Source of the DNA: Streptomyces sp. LBL
GTDB taxonomy: Bacteria > Actinomycetota > Actinomycetes > Streptomycetales > Streptomycetaceae
Length of the DNA stretch: 64,000 nt
Assembly: GCF_029893585.1 (NCBI RefSeq)
Contig: NZ_JARXYX010000011.1
Coordinates: 62,001 to 126,000 of the forward strand
Reading direction: 5' to 3'
How positions within the stretch are numbered: position 1 is the stretch's first letter; each line of letters begins with the position of its first letter. Made by a program: the position numbers and the translations under genes. A model generated the notes under the pieces. The model ran no database searches. It was not told the DNA's origin and worked only from the letters and a program-made list of their open reading frames with translations. Of the stretch, positions 15,214 to 27,158 are shown one piece after another.

Positions 15214-15954
15214 TCACCCCCGCTGCCCGTACCCCCGCATCCGCTCCTCCGCCTCCGCCAGCTGTGCCCCGGTCAGGAGCGTCGGTGACAGTCCCGGTAC
15301 CAGGGACGCCGTCAGCCAGAGGCGGCACATCCATTCCAGCTGGGCCGTGCGGTCGTAGGCCTGGTCGAGGGTCGTGCCGTAGGTGAGGGTCCCGTGGTTC
15401 TGGAGGAGACAGCCGGAGCGGTCGGCGAGGGCGTGGAGCATGTTCTCGGCCAACCGGTCCGTGCCGTACGTGGCATATGGGGCAACCCGGACGGGACCGC
15501 CGAGCGCGCCGGCCATGTAGTGGATCGCGGGGAGTTCGAGGACGAGCGTGGAGACGGCGGTGGCGTGCACGGCGTGGGTGTGGACGACGGCGCCGGCGCC
15601 GGTCGTGCGGTAGACGGCGAGATGCATGGGCAGTTCGCTGGTCGGGACCAGCGTGCCGAGGACCTGCCGGCCGTCGAGGTCGACGCCGGTGACGTCCGCC
15701 GGGGTGAGCCGGTCGTAGGGCACGCCCGACGGCGTGACCAGCACGGTGTCCTCGACGCGCACGGAGACGTTGCCGGAGGTTCCGACGACCAGTCCGTCGG
15801 ACACCGTGCGGCGGGCTGTCGCGACGAGCGCCTCCCAGGCATGCGCCTCCTCGGGGCGCACGCTCCTCCCCTGCGGCTCCCGCACATCGTCCGCGCCCTC
15901 TCGCGCGCCTCGTACGCCCCGTAGATCCCGTAGATCCCGCTGTTCCTCAGCCAT
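15214..15954 (-). CDS. Class II aldolase/adducin family protein
   Basis: 246 residues. The signatures are GTSGNVSVRV (phosphate loop, about residue 58), VVHTHAVHAT (zinc-binding histidines) and LLQNHGTLTYG (third histidine). The family includes fuculose- and ribulose-phosphate aldolases/epimerases and decarboxylases; the exact substrate is not readable. The N-terminus carries a small duplication, LRDLRG, matching a repeated GTAGATCCC in the DNA. AGGA lies eight bases before the ATG at 15954. Confidence 0.88.
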   Translation of the reverse strand: MAEEQRDLRDLRGVRGAREGADDVREPQGRSVRPEEAHAWEALVATARRTVSDGLVVGTSGNVSVRVEDTVLVTPSGVPYDRLTPADVTGVDLDGRQVLGTLVPTSELPMHLAVYRTTGAGAVVHTHAVHATAVSTLVLELPAIHYMAGALGGPVRVAPYATYGTDRLAENMLHALADRSGCLLQNHGTLTYGTTLDQAYDRTAQLEWMCRLWLTASLVPGLSPTLLTGAQLAEAEERMRGYGQRG

Positions 15955-15989
15955 ACGGCGATCCTGCCAGGCCCCGCGTCAACTCGCCG

Positions 15990-16190
15990 CCGGGCGGAGG
16001 CAGTCCCGCCTTCGCCTCCAACCACGCGCTGTGGGTGGCCCGTTACCGCACGGCGGACGCGGGGGCACTGCCCGCCGGGTGGTCGGCCCGGACGATCTGG
16101 CAGTACGACGACGGCGGCAGGCTGCCGGGTGATCAGAATCTCTTCAGCGGGCCTCTGAGCGGGCTGAGGAAGTTCGCCAGAGGGGCGTAG
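15990..16190 (+). pseudogene. C-terminal fragment of a GH25 lysozyme (muramidase)
   Basis: A plus-strand frame with no start codon reads NHALWVARYRTADAGALPAG, then TIWQYDD and GDQNLFSG, and stops at TAG 16188-16190. This matches the final 55-60 residues of GH25 1,4-beta-N-acetylmuramidases, in which 'LW.ARY', 'WQY' and 'D.N.F.G' are conserved. Upstream sequence belongs to the promoter of the aldolase gene, so the rest of the gene is gone. It is a clear relic lying between the aldolase and pit genes. Confidence 0.75.
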
Positions 16191-16320
16191 CCAAGGCGCC
16201 CAGCCAAGGGGCGCCCCCGTCGTACAGGTTCGCTGAGGCCCGGCGGAGTTCGCCGCGAAATACGAGGTGACGGGCGACGGTGCGGAATCGTCACCACCGG
16301 ACACCATGAAGCCTGCTTCA

Positions 16321-16360
16321 GTTCACCTTCCGTTCATCCAGGTTACCTACGTTCGTCCTG
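16321..16360 (+). promoter_or_regulatory. PHO-box-like direct repeats upstream of pit
   Basis: GTTCACCTTCC (16321-16331) is followed directly by GTTCATCCAGG (16332-16342), then weaker GTTACCTAC (16342) and GTTCGTCC (16351). PhoP of Streptomyces binds direct repeats of 11 bases resembling GTTCACC. The known S. coelicolor pitH2 promoter carries such repeats and needs PhoP. The spacing of units three and four is irregular here. They lie 30-70 bases before the pit start. Confidence 0.65.
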
Positions 16361-16389
16361 CCAGAGACCTCGAACGATTGCCTGGGTAA

Positions 16390-17697
16390 ATGGAAAACTT
16401 CTCGCTGATCCTCGCGATTGTGGTAATAACCGCACTTGCGTTTGATTTCACGAACGGTTTCCACGACACCGCCAACGCGATGGCCACCACCATCTCGACC
16501 GGTGCGCTCAAGCCCAAGGTCGCGGTGGCCATGTCCGCCGTGCTGAACCTTGTGGGTGCCTTCCTCTCCGTGGAGGTCGCCAACACGATCTCCAAGGGGC
16601 TCGTCGACGAGAGCGGCATACGTCCCGAGGTCATCTTCGCCGCCCTGGTCGGCGCGATCCTCTGGAACCTGCTGACCTGGTTGGTGGGCCTTCCCTCCAG
16701 CTCCTCGCACGCCCTGATGGGCGGTCTGATCGGCGCCACCATCGCCTCGGCCGGTATGGGCGCGGTCCACGGTGACGTGCTGGTCACCAAGGTCCTGCTC
16801 CCCGCCATCGCGGCCCCGATCGTCGCGGGCGTCGCCGCGATGCTCGCCACGCGCCTGTCCTACACGCTCGGCAGGAAGGCCGACGGCAAGGCCGCCGAGA
16901 AGGGCTATCGCGTCGGGCAGATCGCCTCCGCCGGCCTGGTCTCCCTGGCCCACGGCACCAACGACGCGCAGAAGACGATGGGCATCATCACCCTGGCGCT
17001 GGTCGCCGGCGGTGTGGTCGCCCCCGACTCCGACCCGCCCACCTGGGTCATCCTCTCCGCGGGCCTCGCCATCGCGCTCGGCACCTATCTCGGCGGCTGG
17101 CGCATCATCCGCACCATGGGCAAGGGTCTGACCGACCTTCAGCCGCAGCAGGGCTTCGCCGCCCAGACCAGCGCGGCCACGGTCATCCTGGCCTCCTCCC
17201 ACCTCGGCTTCTCCCTCTCCACCACGCACTCCGTCTCCGGTTCGGTGATGGGCGCGGGCCTCGGCCGCAAGGGCGGGGTGGTGCGGTGGTCGACGGCGAC
17301 CCGGATGTTCGTGGCCTGGGGTCTGACCTTGCCGGCCGCGGCCCTGGTCGGCGCGCTCGCCGAGTACGTGACCGGGCTCGGGACCTTCGGCACCGCCCTG
17401 GTCGCCGTCTTCCTGATCGCCTCCAGCGCGACCATCTGGAAGGTCTCCCGCCGTGAGGTCGTGGACGCGACCAACGTCAACGAGGCCCAGGAGCCGGCCG
17501 GCGTGGTGACCGCCGCGATCGCCGCGGTGACCCCGCCCCCGGCGGGCGCCGTCGCCGAGGACCTGACGGCCACCATCCCGGCGCCCGCCGGAGCCGTCAC
17601 CACCACCGACCCCGCGGCCCCGCCCGCCGCGTCGGCCGCACAGCCCGCGCAGACCGCGCAGACCGCGCAGACCGCGCAGACCGCGACCACTGTCTGA
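16390..17697 (+). CDS. pit: PiT-type low-affinity phosphate transporter
   Basis: 435-residue integral membrane protein. The two inverted halves are marked by DFTNGFHDTANAMATTI near residue 20 and LVSLAHGTNDAQKTMGI near residue 185, the conserved G(F/A)xDxxN signatures of sodium- or proton-coupled phosphate carriers. About ten helices are expected, followed by a ~90-residue Ala/Pro/Thr tail ending AQTAQTAQTAQTATTV, encoded by a perfect 9-base tandem repeat. The ATG at 16390 follows a short leader. It is likely cotranscribed with the small protein 50 bases downstream and controlled by PhoP. Confidence 0.93.
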   Translation: MENFSLILAIVVITALAFDFTNGFHDTANAMATTISTGALKPKVAVAMSAVLNLVGAFLSVEVANTISKGLVDESGIRPEVIFAALVGAILWNLLTWLVGLPSSSSHALMGGLIGATIASAGMGAVHGDVLVTKVLLPAIAAPIVAGVAAMLATRLSYTLGRKADGKAAEKGYRVGQIASAGLVSLAHGTNDAQKTMGIITLALVAGGVVAPDSDPPTWVILSAGLAIALGTYLGGWRIIRTMGKGLTDLQPQQGFAAQTSAATVILASSHLGFSLSTTHSVSGSVMGAGLGRKGGVVRWSTATRMFVAWGLTLPAAALVGALAEYVTGLGTFGTALVAVFLIASSATIWKVSRREVVDATNVNEAQEPAGVVTAAIAAVTPPPAGAVAEDLTATIPAPAGAVTTTDPAAPPAASAAQPAQTAQTAQTAQTATTV

Positions 17698-17747
17698 GCC
17701 CCGCCCCCAGGCACCCAGCCACCCACCGGTACGAAGGAAGTAGCAGC

Positions 17748-17969
17748 ATGAAGATCGACTGGGCGGCACTCGGCTCCGTCTTCGGGGTCAGCCTCGTGGT
17801 CACCGTGGCCCTCGTGGCCCTGTTCACCCTCGGCATCATGGGCCTGTCCCGCCACGAGCGGGCCGCGGCGCAGGGCGGCTCCGCCACCCTCGCGGTCTCC
17901 GGCGCCTACGCGTGCTTCGCCGCGTGCACGGCGGCGGTGGCGTACGGGATCTCACTGATCGTCGCCTGA
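17748..17969 (+). CDS. Small two-helix membrane protein downstream of pit
   Basis: 73 residues with helices at about 9-31 (VFGVSLVVTVALVALFTLG) and 50-72 (GAYACFAACTAAVAYGISLI), separated by SRHERAAAQGGSA. A conserved small partner of this pit gene in Streptomyces, as I recall it; function unknown, possibly an accessory subunit. GAAGGAAG lies about eight bases before the ATG. Confidence 0.8.
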   Translation: MKIDWAALGSVFGVSLVVTVALVALFTLGIMGLSRHERAAAQGGSATLAVSGAYACFAACTAAVAYGISLIVA

Positions 17970-17990
17970 CCTGCGGGCACCCGGACGGCA

Positions 17991-18032
17991 GACGGGGGGT
18001 GCGGGACGGATCACCGTCCCGCACCCCCCGTC
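17991..18032. terminator. Perfect 19-bp hairpin terminator after the pit operon
   Basis: A 19-base arm starting GACGGGGGGTGCGGG at 17991 pairs perfectly with 18014-18032 around the tetraloop ATCA. It lies 22 bases after the small-protein stop and isolates the pit operon from the B12 riboswitch. Confidence 0.9.
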
Positions 18033-18054
18033 ACGGTGTGACCGCTGTGACCAT

Positions 18055-18245
18055 GTGTGGGCCTCAGCACACTCTCCCGTCGCAGGTCAACGGCAAGTTG
18101 ACGGCCCTTCCAACCCCGTGGTGGACTGCCGGGGCCATGTACGGCGGCAGAAGAGGAAGCCGGTGCGATTCCGGCGCGGTCCCGCCACTGTCACCGGGGT
18201 AGAAAGCCCCGGGAGCCAGGAACTCTCCCCGCCGGTCTCGTCGAA
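18055..18245 (+). ncRNA. Cobalamin (B12) riboswitch
   Basis: The core from about 18,157 to 18,190 contains GCCGGTGCGATTCCGGC and GTCCCGCCACTG, the conserved B12-box signature, followed by GGGAGCCAGGAACTC at about 18,210-18,224, the usual J6/3-to-P2 segment. Boundaries are estimated. In the family, adenosylcobalamin binding reduces expression of the downstream genes. Here it precedes cobD-cobI, so the cluster is probably product-repressed. Confidence 0.93.
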
Positions 18246-18281
18246 CCAGGGCGTGGACACCCTGAGTGAGGACATATCGCC

Positions 18282-18341
18282 ATGCTCGGCTGCCGATTGA
18301 GGTTCCGTACCCCCATCCTGCCCGTCCCCGCGGTCGGCTGA
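18282..18341 (+). CDS. Possible 19-residue leader peptide between riboswitch and cobD
   Basis: ATG at 18282, preceded by GAGG at good spacing, opens MLGCRLRFRTPILPVPAVG and stops at TGA 18339-18341, four bases before the cobD ATG. This could couple ribosome loading to cobD. It is short enough to be chance; only comparison with related genomes would tell. Confidence 0.3.
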   Translation: MLGCRLRFRTPILPVPAVG

Positions 18342-18345
18342 GCCG

Positions 18346-19287
18346 ATGGGTGCCGATCGCGTCTTCGCGTACGGCGCCGCCGCCGGCCTCCTCGGTGACC
18401 TGCTCCTCGGCGATCCCCGCCGTGGGCATCCGGTCGCCGTGTTCGGGCGTGCCGCGGGTGCCGTGGAGCGGATGCTGTGGCGTGACCACCGCGGGTGGGG
18501 CGCGCTGCACACCGTGGTGTGCGCCTCAGGCGCCGTCACGCTGGGGGCCGTGGCCGCTCGTGCGGTACGCCCGTCCCCTGCCGCTTCCGTCGCGCTGACC
18601 GGTGCCGCCACCTGGGCCGTCGTCGGGGGCACTTCGCTGGCGCGGGAGGCGCGGAGCATCGGGCGGGCGCTGGAGGCGGGGGATGTCGACGGAGCGCGGG
18701 CGCGGTTGCCGCGTCTGTGCGGGCGGGATCCGCAGGCGCTGGACGCCGACGGGATCGCGCGGGCCGTCGTCGAGTCCGTCGCCGAGAACACCTCCGACGC
18801 CGTGGTGGGGGCGCTCGTATGGGGCGCCGTGGGGGGTGTGCCCGGGCTTCTCGGGTTCCGGGCCGTCAACACCCTCGACGCCATGGTCGGACACCGATCG
18901 CCCAGGTACCGGCGGTTCGGTTGGGCTTCCGCGCGGCTGGACGACCTGGCGGGGTGGCCGGGGGCGCGGCTGACCGCCGTACTCGCGGCCCTGGCCGGGC
19001 CGGACCCGCGCGGTGCCGTGCGGGCCTGGCAGGCGGACGCCGCGCAGCACCCGAGCCCCAACGCCGGGCCCGTGGAGGCCTCGTTCGCGGGGGCGCTCGG
19101 GGTACGGCTGGGCGGGACGCTGTCGTACGGGGGACGTGTCGAGCACCGGCCCGTACTCAACGGGCAGGGGCGGGCCGTCACCACGCAGGACGTCGAACGG
19201 GCCGTACGGCTCTCCCGGCGGGTCGGTCTGCTCGCGCTCGCCGTCAGTGTCACCGCCCGGTTCGTGGCGAAGGGACGTGCCTCGTGA
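18346..19287 (+). CDS. cobD: Adenosylcobinamide-phosphate synthase CobD/CbiB
   Basis: 313-residue membrane protein that attaches the aminopropanol (phosphate) arm to adenosylcobyric acid. Motifs include LLGDLLLGDPRRGHPVAVFG at the start, VVESVAENTSDAVVGAL (about residue 147), FRAVNTLDAMVGH and PSPNAGPVEASFAGALGVRL, all strongly conserved in CbiB/CobD. Several hydrophobic helices are present. First gene after the riboswitch; its stop overlaps the cobQ GTG (GTGA). Confidence 0.93.
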   Translation: MGADRVFAYGAAAGLLGDLLLGDPRRGHPVAVFGRAAGAVERMLWRDHRGWGALHTVVCASGAVTLGAVAARAVRPSPAASVALTGAATWAVVGGTSLAREARSIGRALEAGDVDGARARLPRLCGRDPQALDADGIARAVVESVAENTSDAVVGALVWGAVGGVPGLLGFRAVNTLDAMVGHRSPRYRRFGWASARLDDLAGWPGARLTAVLAALAGPDPRGAVRAWQADAAQHPSPNAGPVEASFAGALGVRLGGTLSYGGRVEHRPVLNGQGRAVTTQDVERAVRLSRRVGLLALAVSVTARFVAKGRAS

Positions 19288-20857
19288 ACCCGAACGCGGC
19301 GAACCCGAACGCGGGACAGCGTTTCGCGAACGGTGGTGGTCTCCTCGTCGCCGGTACCACCTCCGACGCCGGCAAGAGTGTCGTCACCGCGGGGATCTGC
19401 CGGTGGCTGGTGCGGCAGGGGGTCAAGGTCGCGCCGTTCAAGGCGCAGAACATGTCCCTCAACTCGTTCGTGACGCGCGAGGGTGCCGAGATCGGGCGGG
19501 CCCAGGCCATGCAGGCGCAGGCCTGCCGGGTGGAGCCGACCGCGCTGATGAACCCCGTGCTCCTCAAGCCGGGCGGTGAGCAGAGCAGTCAGGTCGTGCT
19601 GTTGGGGAAGCCGGTCGGGGAGCTCAGTGCACGCGGGTACCACGGCGGGCGGCAGCAGAAGCTGCTCGGGACGGTTCTCGACTGTCTCGCTGAGCTGCGG
19701 GGCACGTATGACGCCGTGATCTGTGAGGGGGCCGGTTCTCCCGCCGAGATCAATCTGCGGCGGACGGACATCGTGAACATGGGGATCGCCCGGAACGCCG
19801 GGCTGCCCGTGCTCGTGGTCGGTGACATCGACCGCGGGGGTGTCTTCGCATCCTTCTTCGGGACCGTGGCGCTGCTCGCGCCCGAGGATCAGGCCCTCGT
19901 CGCCGGGTTCCTGGTCAACAAGTTCCGCGGGGACGTCTCCCTGTTGGAGCCGGGGCTCGACATGCTGCACTCGCTCACCGGGCGGCACACGTACGGCGTC
20001 CTGCCCTTCCGGCACGGGCTCGGCATCGACGAGGAGGACGGGCTGCGGGTCTCTCTGCGGGGCACGGTCCGGGAGTCGAACGTGGCCCCGCCCGTCGGCG
20101 AGGACGTCCTCCGGGTCGCCGTCTGCGCGGTCCCCCTGATGTCCAACTTCACCGACGTGGACGCGCTGGCCGCCGAGCCGGGTGTCGTCGTGCGGTTCGT
20201 GGACCGGGCGGAGGAGCTGACGGACGCCGACCTCGTGGTGATTCCGGGAACCCGGGGAACGGTTCGTGCCCTGGAGTGGCTGCGGGAGCGGGGGCTGGCG
20301 CAGGCCATCAGCCGCAGGGCCGCCGAGGGGCGGCCGGTTCTCGGCATCTGCGGTGGTTTCCAGGTCCTCGGCGACCACATCGAGGACGAGGTCGAGAGCC
20401 GGCGAGGCCATGTCGACGGGCTCGGTGTGCTGCCCGTGCGGGTGCGGTTCGCCCGCGAGAAGACCCTGACCCGGCCCGTCGGCGAGGCCCTCGGCGAGCA
20501 CGTCGAGGGGTACGAGATCCACCACGGGGTCGCCGACGTCACCGGTGGAGACGCGTTCATCTCCGATGGCGAAGGACACCCTCTCGACGGCTGCCGGGTC
20601 GGACAGACCTGGGGCACCCACTGGCACGGCTCACTGGAGTCGGACGGTTTCCGGCGGGCCTTCCTGCGCGAGGTGGCCGCCGCCGCGGGCCGCCGTTTCG
20701 TACCGGCGCCCGACACCTCGTTCGCCGCGCTGCGCGAGGAGCAGCTCGACCGGCTCGGCGACCTGATCGAACAGCACGCGGACACAGACGCGCTGTGGCG
20801 GCTCATCGAGTCCGGCGCGCCGCAAGGACTGCCTTTCATTCCACCGGGAGCGCCCGC

Positions 20858-20861
<4 letters not shown>
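19284..20861 (+). CDS. cobQ: Cobyric acid synthase CobQ
   Basis: 525 residues. The N-terminal dethiobiotin-synthetase-like ATPase has GTTSDAGKSVVTAGICR (P-loop, about residue 25), then APFKAQNMSLNS and EGAGSPAEINL. The C-terminal class I glutamine amidotransferase has PGTRGTVRALEWL and GICGGFQVLG with the nucleophile Cys, and GTHWHGSLE. It amidates four carboxylates of adenosylcobyrinic a,c-diamide. GTG 19284 overlaps the cobD stop; the N-terminus holds a small NPNA repeat. Confidence 0.95.
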
Positions 20862-24531
<3,670 letters not shown>

Positions 24532-24535
<4 letters not shown>

Positions 24536-26550
24536 GTACCCCGTTCCCGTTCACGGCCGTGGTCGGCCAGGACGACCTGCGGCTCGCGCTGCTGCTGAAC
24601 GCCGTGTCGCCGGCGGTCGGCGGTGTGCTGGTGCGCGGCGAGAAGGGCACCGCCAAGTCCACGGCCGTGCGCGCGCTCTCGGCGCTCATGCCCGCGGTCC
24701 CGGTCGTCCCCGGCTGCCGTTTCTCCTGTGACCCGGCCGCTCCCGACCCCGCCTGCCCGGACGGTCCGCACGAGCCCGGCGCCGGGGTCGGCCGGCCCGC
24801 GCGGATGGTCGAGCTGCCGGTCGGCGCCTCGGAGGACCGGCTGGTGGGCGCGCTGGACATCGAACGTGCCCTGTCGGAGGGCGTGAAGGCGTTCGAGCCG
24901 GGCCTGCTGGCCGACGCGCACCGCGGCATCCTGTACGTCGACGAGGTCAACCTCCTCCACGACCATCTGGTCGACCTGCTGCTGGACGCGGCGGCGATGG
25001 GCGCCTCGTACGTCGAGCGCGAAGGTGTCTCCGTACGGCATGCCTCGAAGTTCCTGCTCGTGGGGACGATGAACCCCGAAGAGGGTGAGCTGCGTCCGCA
25101 GTTGCTCGACCGGTTCGGGCTGACCGTCGAGGTCGCGGCCTCCCGGGAGCCCGACCAGCGGGTCGAGGTCGTGCGCCGGCGGCTCGCCTACGACGACGAC
25201 CCGGCCGGCTTCGCCACGCGCTGGGCGGACGAGGAGGCCGCCGTACGGTCCCGGATCGTGGCGGCGCGGGAGCTGTTGCCGTCGGTGCGGCTCGGCGACG
25301 GGGCGCTGCGGCAGATCGCGGCGACCTGCGCGGCGTTCGAGGTGGACGGCATGCGCGCCGACATCGTGATGGCACGGACGGCGACCACGCTGGCGGCCTG
25401 GGCCGGACGGACGGATGTGCTCGCCGAGGACGTACGGCAGGCCGCGCTGCTCGCGCTGCCGCACCGCAGGCGCCGTAATCCCTTCGACGCGCCGGGACTC
25501 GACGAGGACAAGCTCGACGAGACGCTGGAGGAGTTCGGGGGCGGTTCCGACGACGAGGATCCGGATCCCGACGGGCCGGGACCCGGCGGAGGCGACGGAG
25601 ACGGCGGGCAGCCGCCTTCGGAAGGACCTGCCGAGGGGGCCGGTGACACCGGGGCGCGGCCCGAGGCCGGGGAGGGCGGTGAGCCGGAGACCTCCGGTGG
25701 CGGCTCCGGTGAGCGACAGCCGGCGCGGGCCGCCGAGCCCTTCCGTACCAAGGTGCTCAGCGTGCCCGGTCTCGGTGAGGGTGCCTCCGGGCGGCGGTCG
25801 CGGGCGCGGACCGAGCACGGGCGGACGACCGGGGCCCGGCGGCCCCGGGGGGCACTGACCAAGCTGCACCTGGCGGCGACCGTGCAGGCGGCGGCGCCGC
25901 ATCAGCGGGCCCGCGGGCGGTCGGGGCCGGGGCTGGTCGTACGCCGCGACGATCTGCGGCAGGCGACCCGGGAGGGGCGCGAGGGGAATCTCGTGCTGTT
26001 CGTGGTCGACGCCTCGGGTTCGATGGCGGCCCGGCAGCGGATGAGTGCCGTGAAGGGCGCCGTGCTGTCGCTGCTGCTGGACGCGTACCAGCGGCGGGAC
26101 AAGGTGGGTCTGGTGACCTTCCGCGGGTCGGCCGCCGAGGTGGCCCTGCCGCCGACCTCGTCGGTCGACGCGGCCGCCGTACGGCTGGAGTCGCTGCCGA
26201 CCGGTGGGCGGACGCCGCTTGCCGCCGGGCTGCTCAAGGCGTATGACGTGCTGCGGGTCGAGCGGCTGCGGGATCCCGCGCGGCGGGCGCTGGTCGTCGT
26301 GGTGACGGACGGGCGGGCGACCGGCGGGCCCGAACCCGTCGCTCTCGCCGGGCGGGCGGCGCGGCTGTTCGCGGCCGACGAGGTCGCCTCCGTGGTCGTG
26401 GACTGCGAGTCGGGGCCGGTGCGGCTGGGGCTGGCCGGGCAGCTCGCGGGTGAGCTGGGCGGTACGGCGGTGACGCTGGACGAGCTGCGGGCGGACTCGA
26501 TCGCCGGGCTGGTCAGGGATGTTCAGGGAACTTCGAGGAGGGCCGCGTAA
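24532..26550 (+). CDS. Fused ChlI/ChlD-type cobaltochelatase partner
   Basis: 672 residues. An N-terminal AAA+ domain has GEKGTAKSTAVRAL (Walker A, about residue 36) and GILYVDEVNLLHDHLVDLLL (Walker B). A long acidic and Gly/Pro-rich linker (about 325-425) follows, then a von Willebrand A domain with VVDASGSMAARQRM (MIDAS) and VTDGRATGG. This is the magnesium-chelatase ChlI plus ChlD layout on one chain and takes the place of separate CobS and CobT. A GTGA overlap couples it to cobN. Confidence 0.92.
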
Positions 26551-27158
26551 TGCCGCAGGGACAGCCGAGTGTCGTACCGGATGACGGGCTGACGACTCGC
26601 CAGCGCCGTAACCGGCCGCTGGTCGTCGTGCACACCGGAGTCGGCAAGGGCAAGTCGACCGCCGCCTTCGGGCTCGCGCTGCGGGCCTGGAACCAGGGGT
26701 GGCCGGTCGGGGTGTTCCAGTTCGTCAAGTCGGCGAAGTGGAAGGTCGGCGAGGAGCGGGCGCTGCGGGTCCTCGGGGACTCCGGTGAGGGCGGGACCGT
26801 CGCCTGGCACAAGATGGGCGAGGGCTGGTCGTGGGTGCAGCGGGACCTCCAGGGTGACAACGTCAGCAACGAGGAGAAGGCCCGGGAGGGGTGGGAGCAG
26901 GTCAAGCGGGACCTCGCGGCCGAGACGTACCAGCTGTACGTGCTGGATGAGTTCGCCTATCCCCTGCACTGGGGCTGGATCGACACCGACGAGGTCGTCT
27001 CCGTGCTGCGGGACCGGCCCGGCACCCAGCACGTCGTGATCACCGGGCGGAACGCCCCGGAGAAGCTGGTGGACTTCGCGGACCTCGTGACCGACATGTC
27101 CAAGGTCAAGCATCCGATGGACGCCGGGCAGAAGGGGCAGCGAGGTATCGAGTGGTGA
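26550..27158 (+). CDS. cobO: Cob(I)yrinic acid a,c-diamide adenosyltransferase CobO
   Basis: 202 residues. P-loop HTGVGKGKSTAAFGLALRAW (about residue 30), KVGEERAL, YVLDEFAYPLHWGWI and VITGRNAPEKLVDFADLVTDM are typical of CobA/CobO-type ATP:corrinoid adenosyltransferases, which transfer the 5'-deoxyadenosyl group from ATP to cobalt(I). Start ATG shares one base with the chelatase stop (TAATG), and the stop overlaps the cobB start region. Confidence 0.95.
   Translation: MPQGQPSVVPDDGLTTRQRRNRPLVVVHTGVGKGKSTAAFGLALRAWNQGWPVGVFQFVKSAKWKVGEERALRVLGDSGEGGTVAWHKMGEGWSWVQRDLQGDNVSNEEKAREGWEQVKRDLAAETYQLYVLDEFAYPLHWGWIDTDEVVSVLRDRPGTQHVVITGRNAPEKLVDFADLVTDMSKVKHPMDAGQKGQRGIEW

Noticed and set aside
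18087..20627. A long open minus-strand frame antisense to cobD and cobQ (about 846 codons).
   Set aside because: It is the shadow of strongly conserved plus-strand cob genes; its translation is Arg/Pro-rich with no family motif and no ribosome-binding site.
27155..27157. GTG codon three bases upstream of the chosen cobB start.
   Set aside because: It is possible, but the ATG at 27158 overlaps the cobO stop and is the more usual start. The choice changes the product by one residue.
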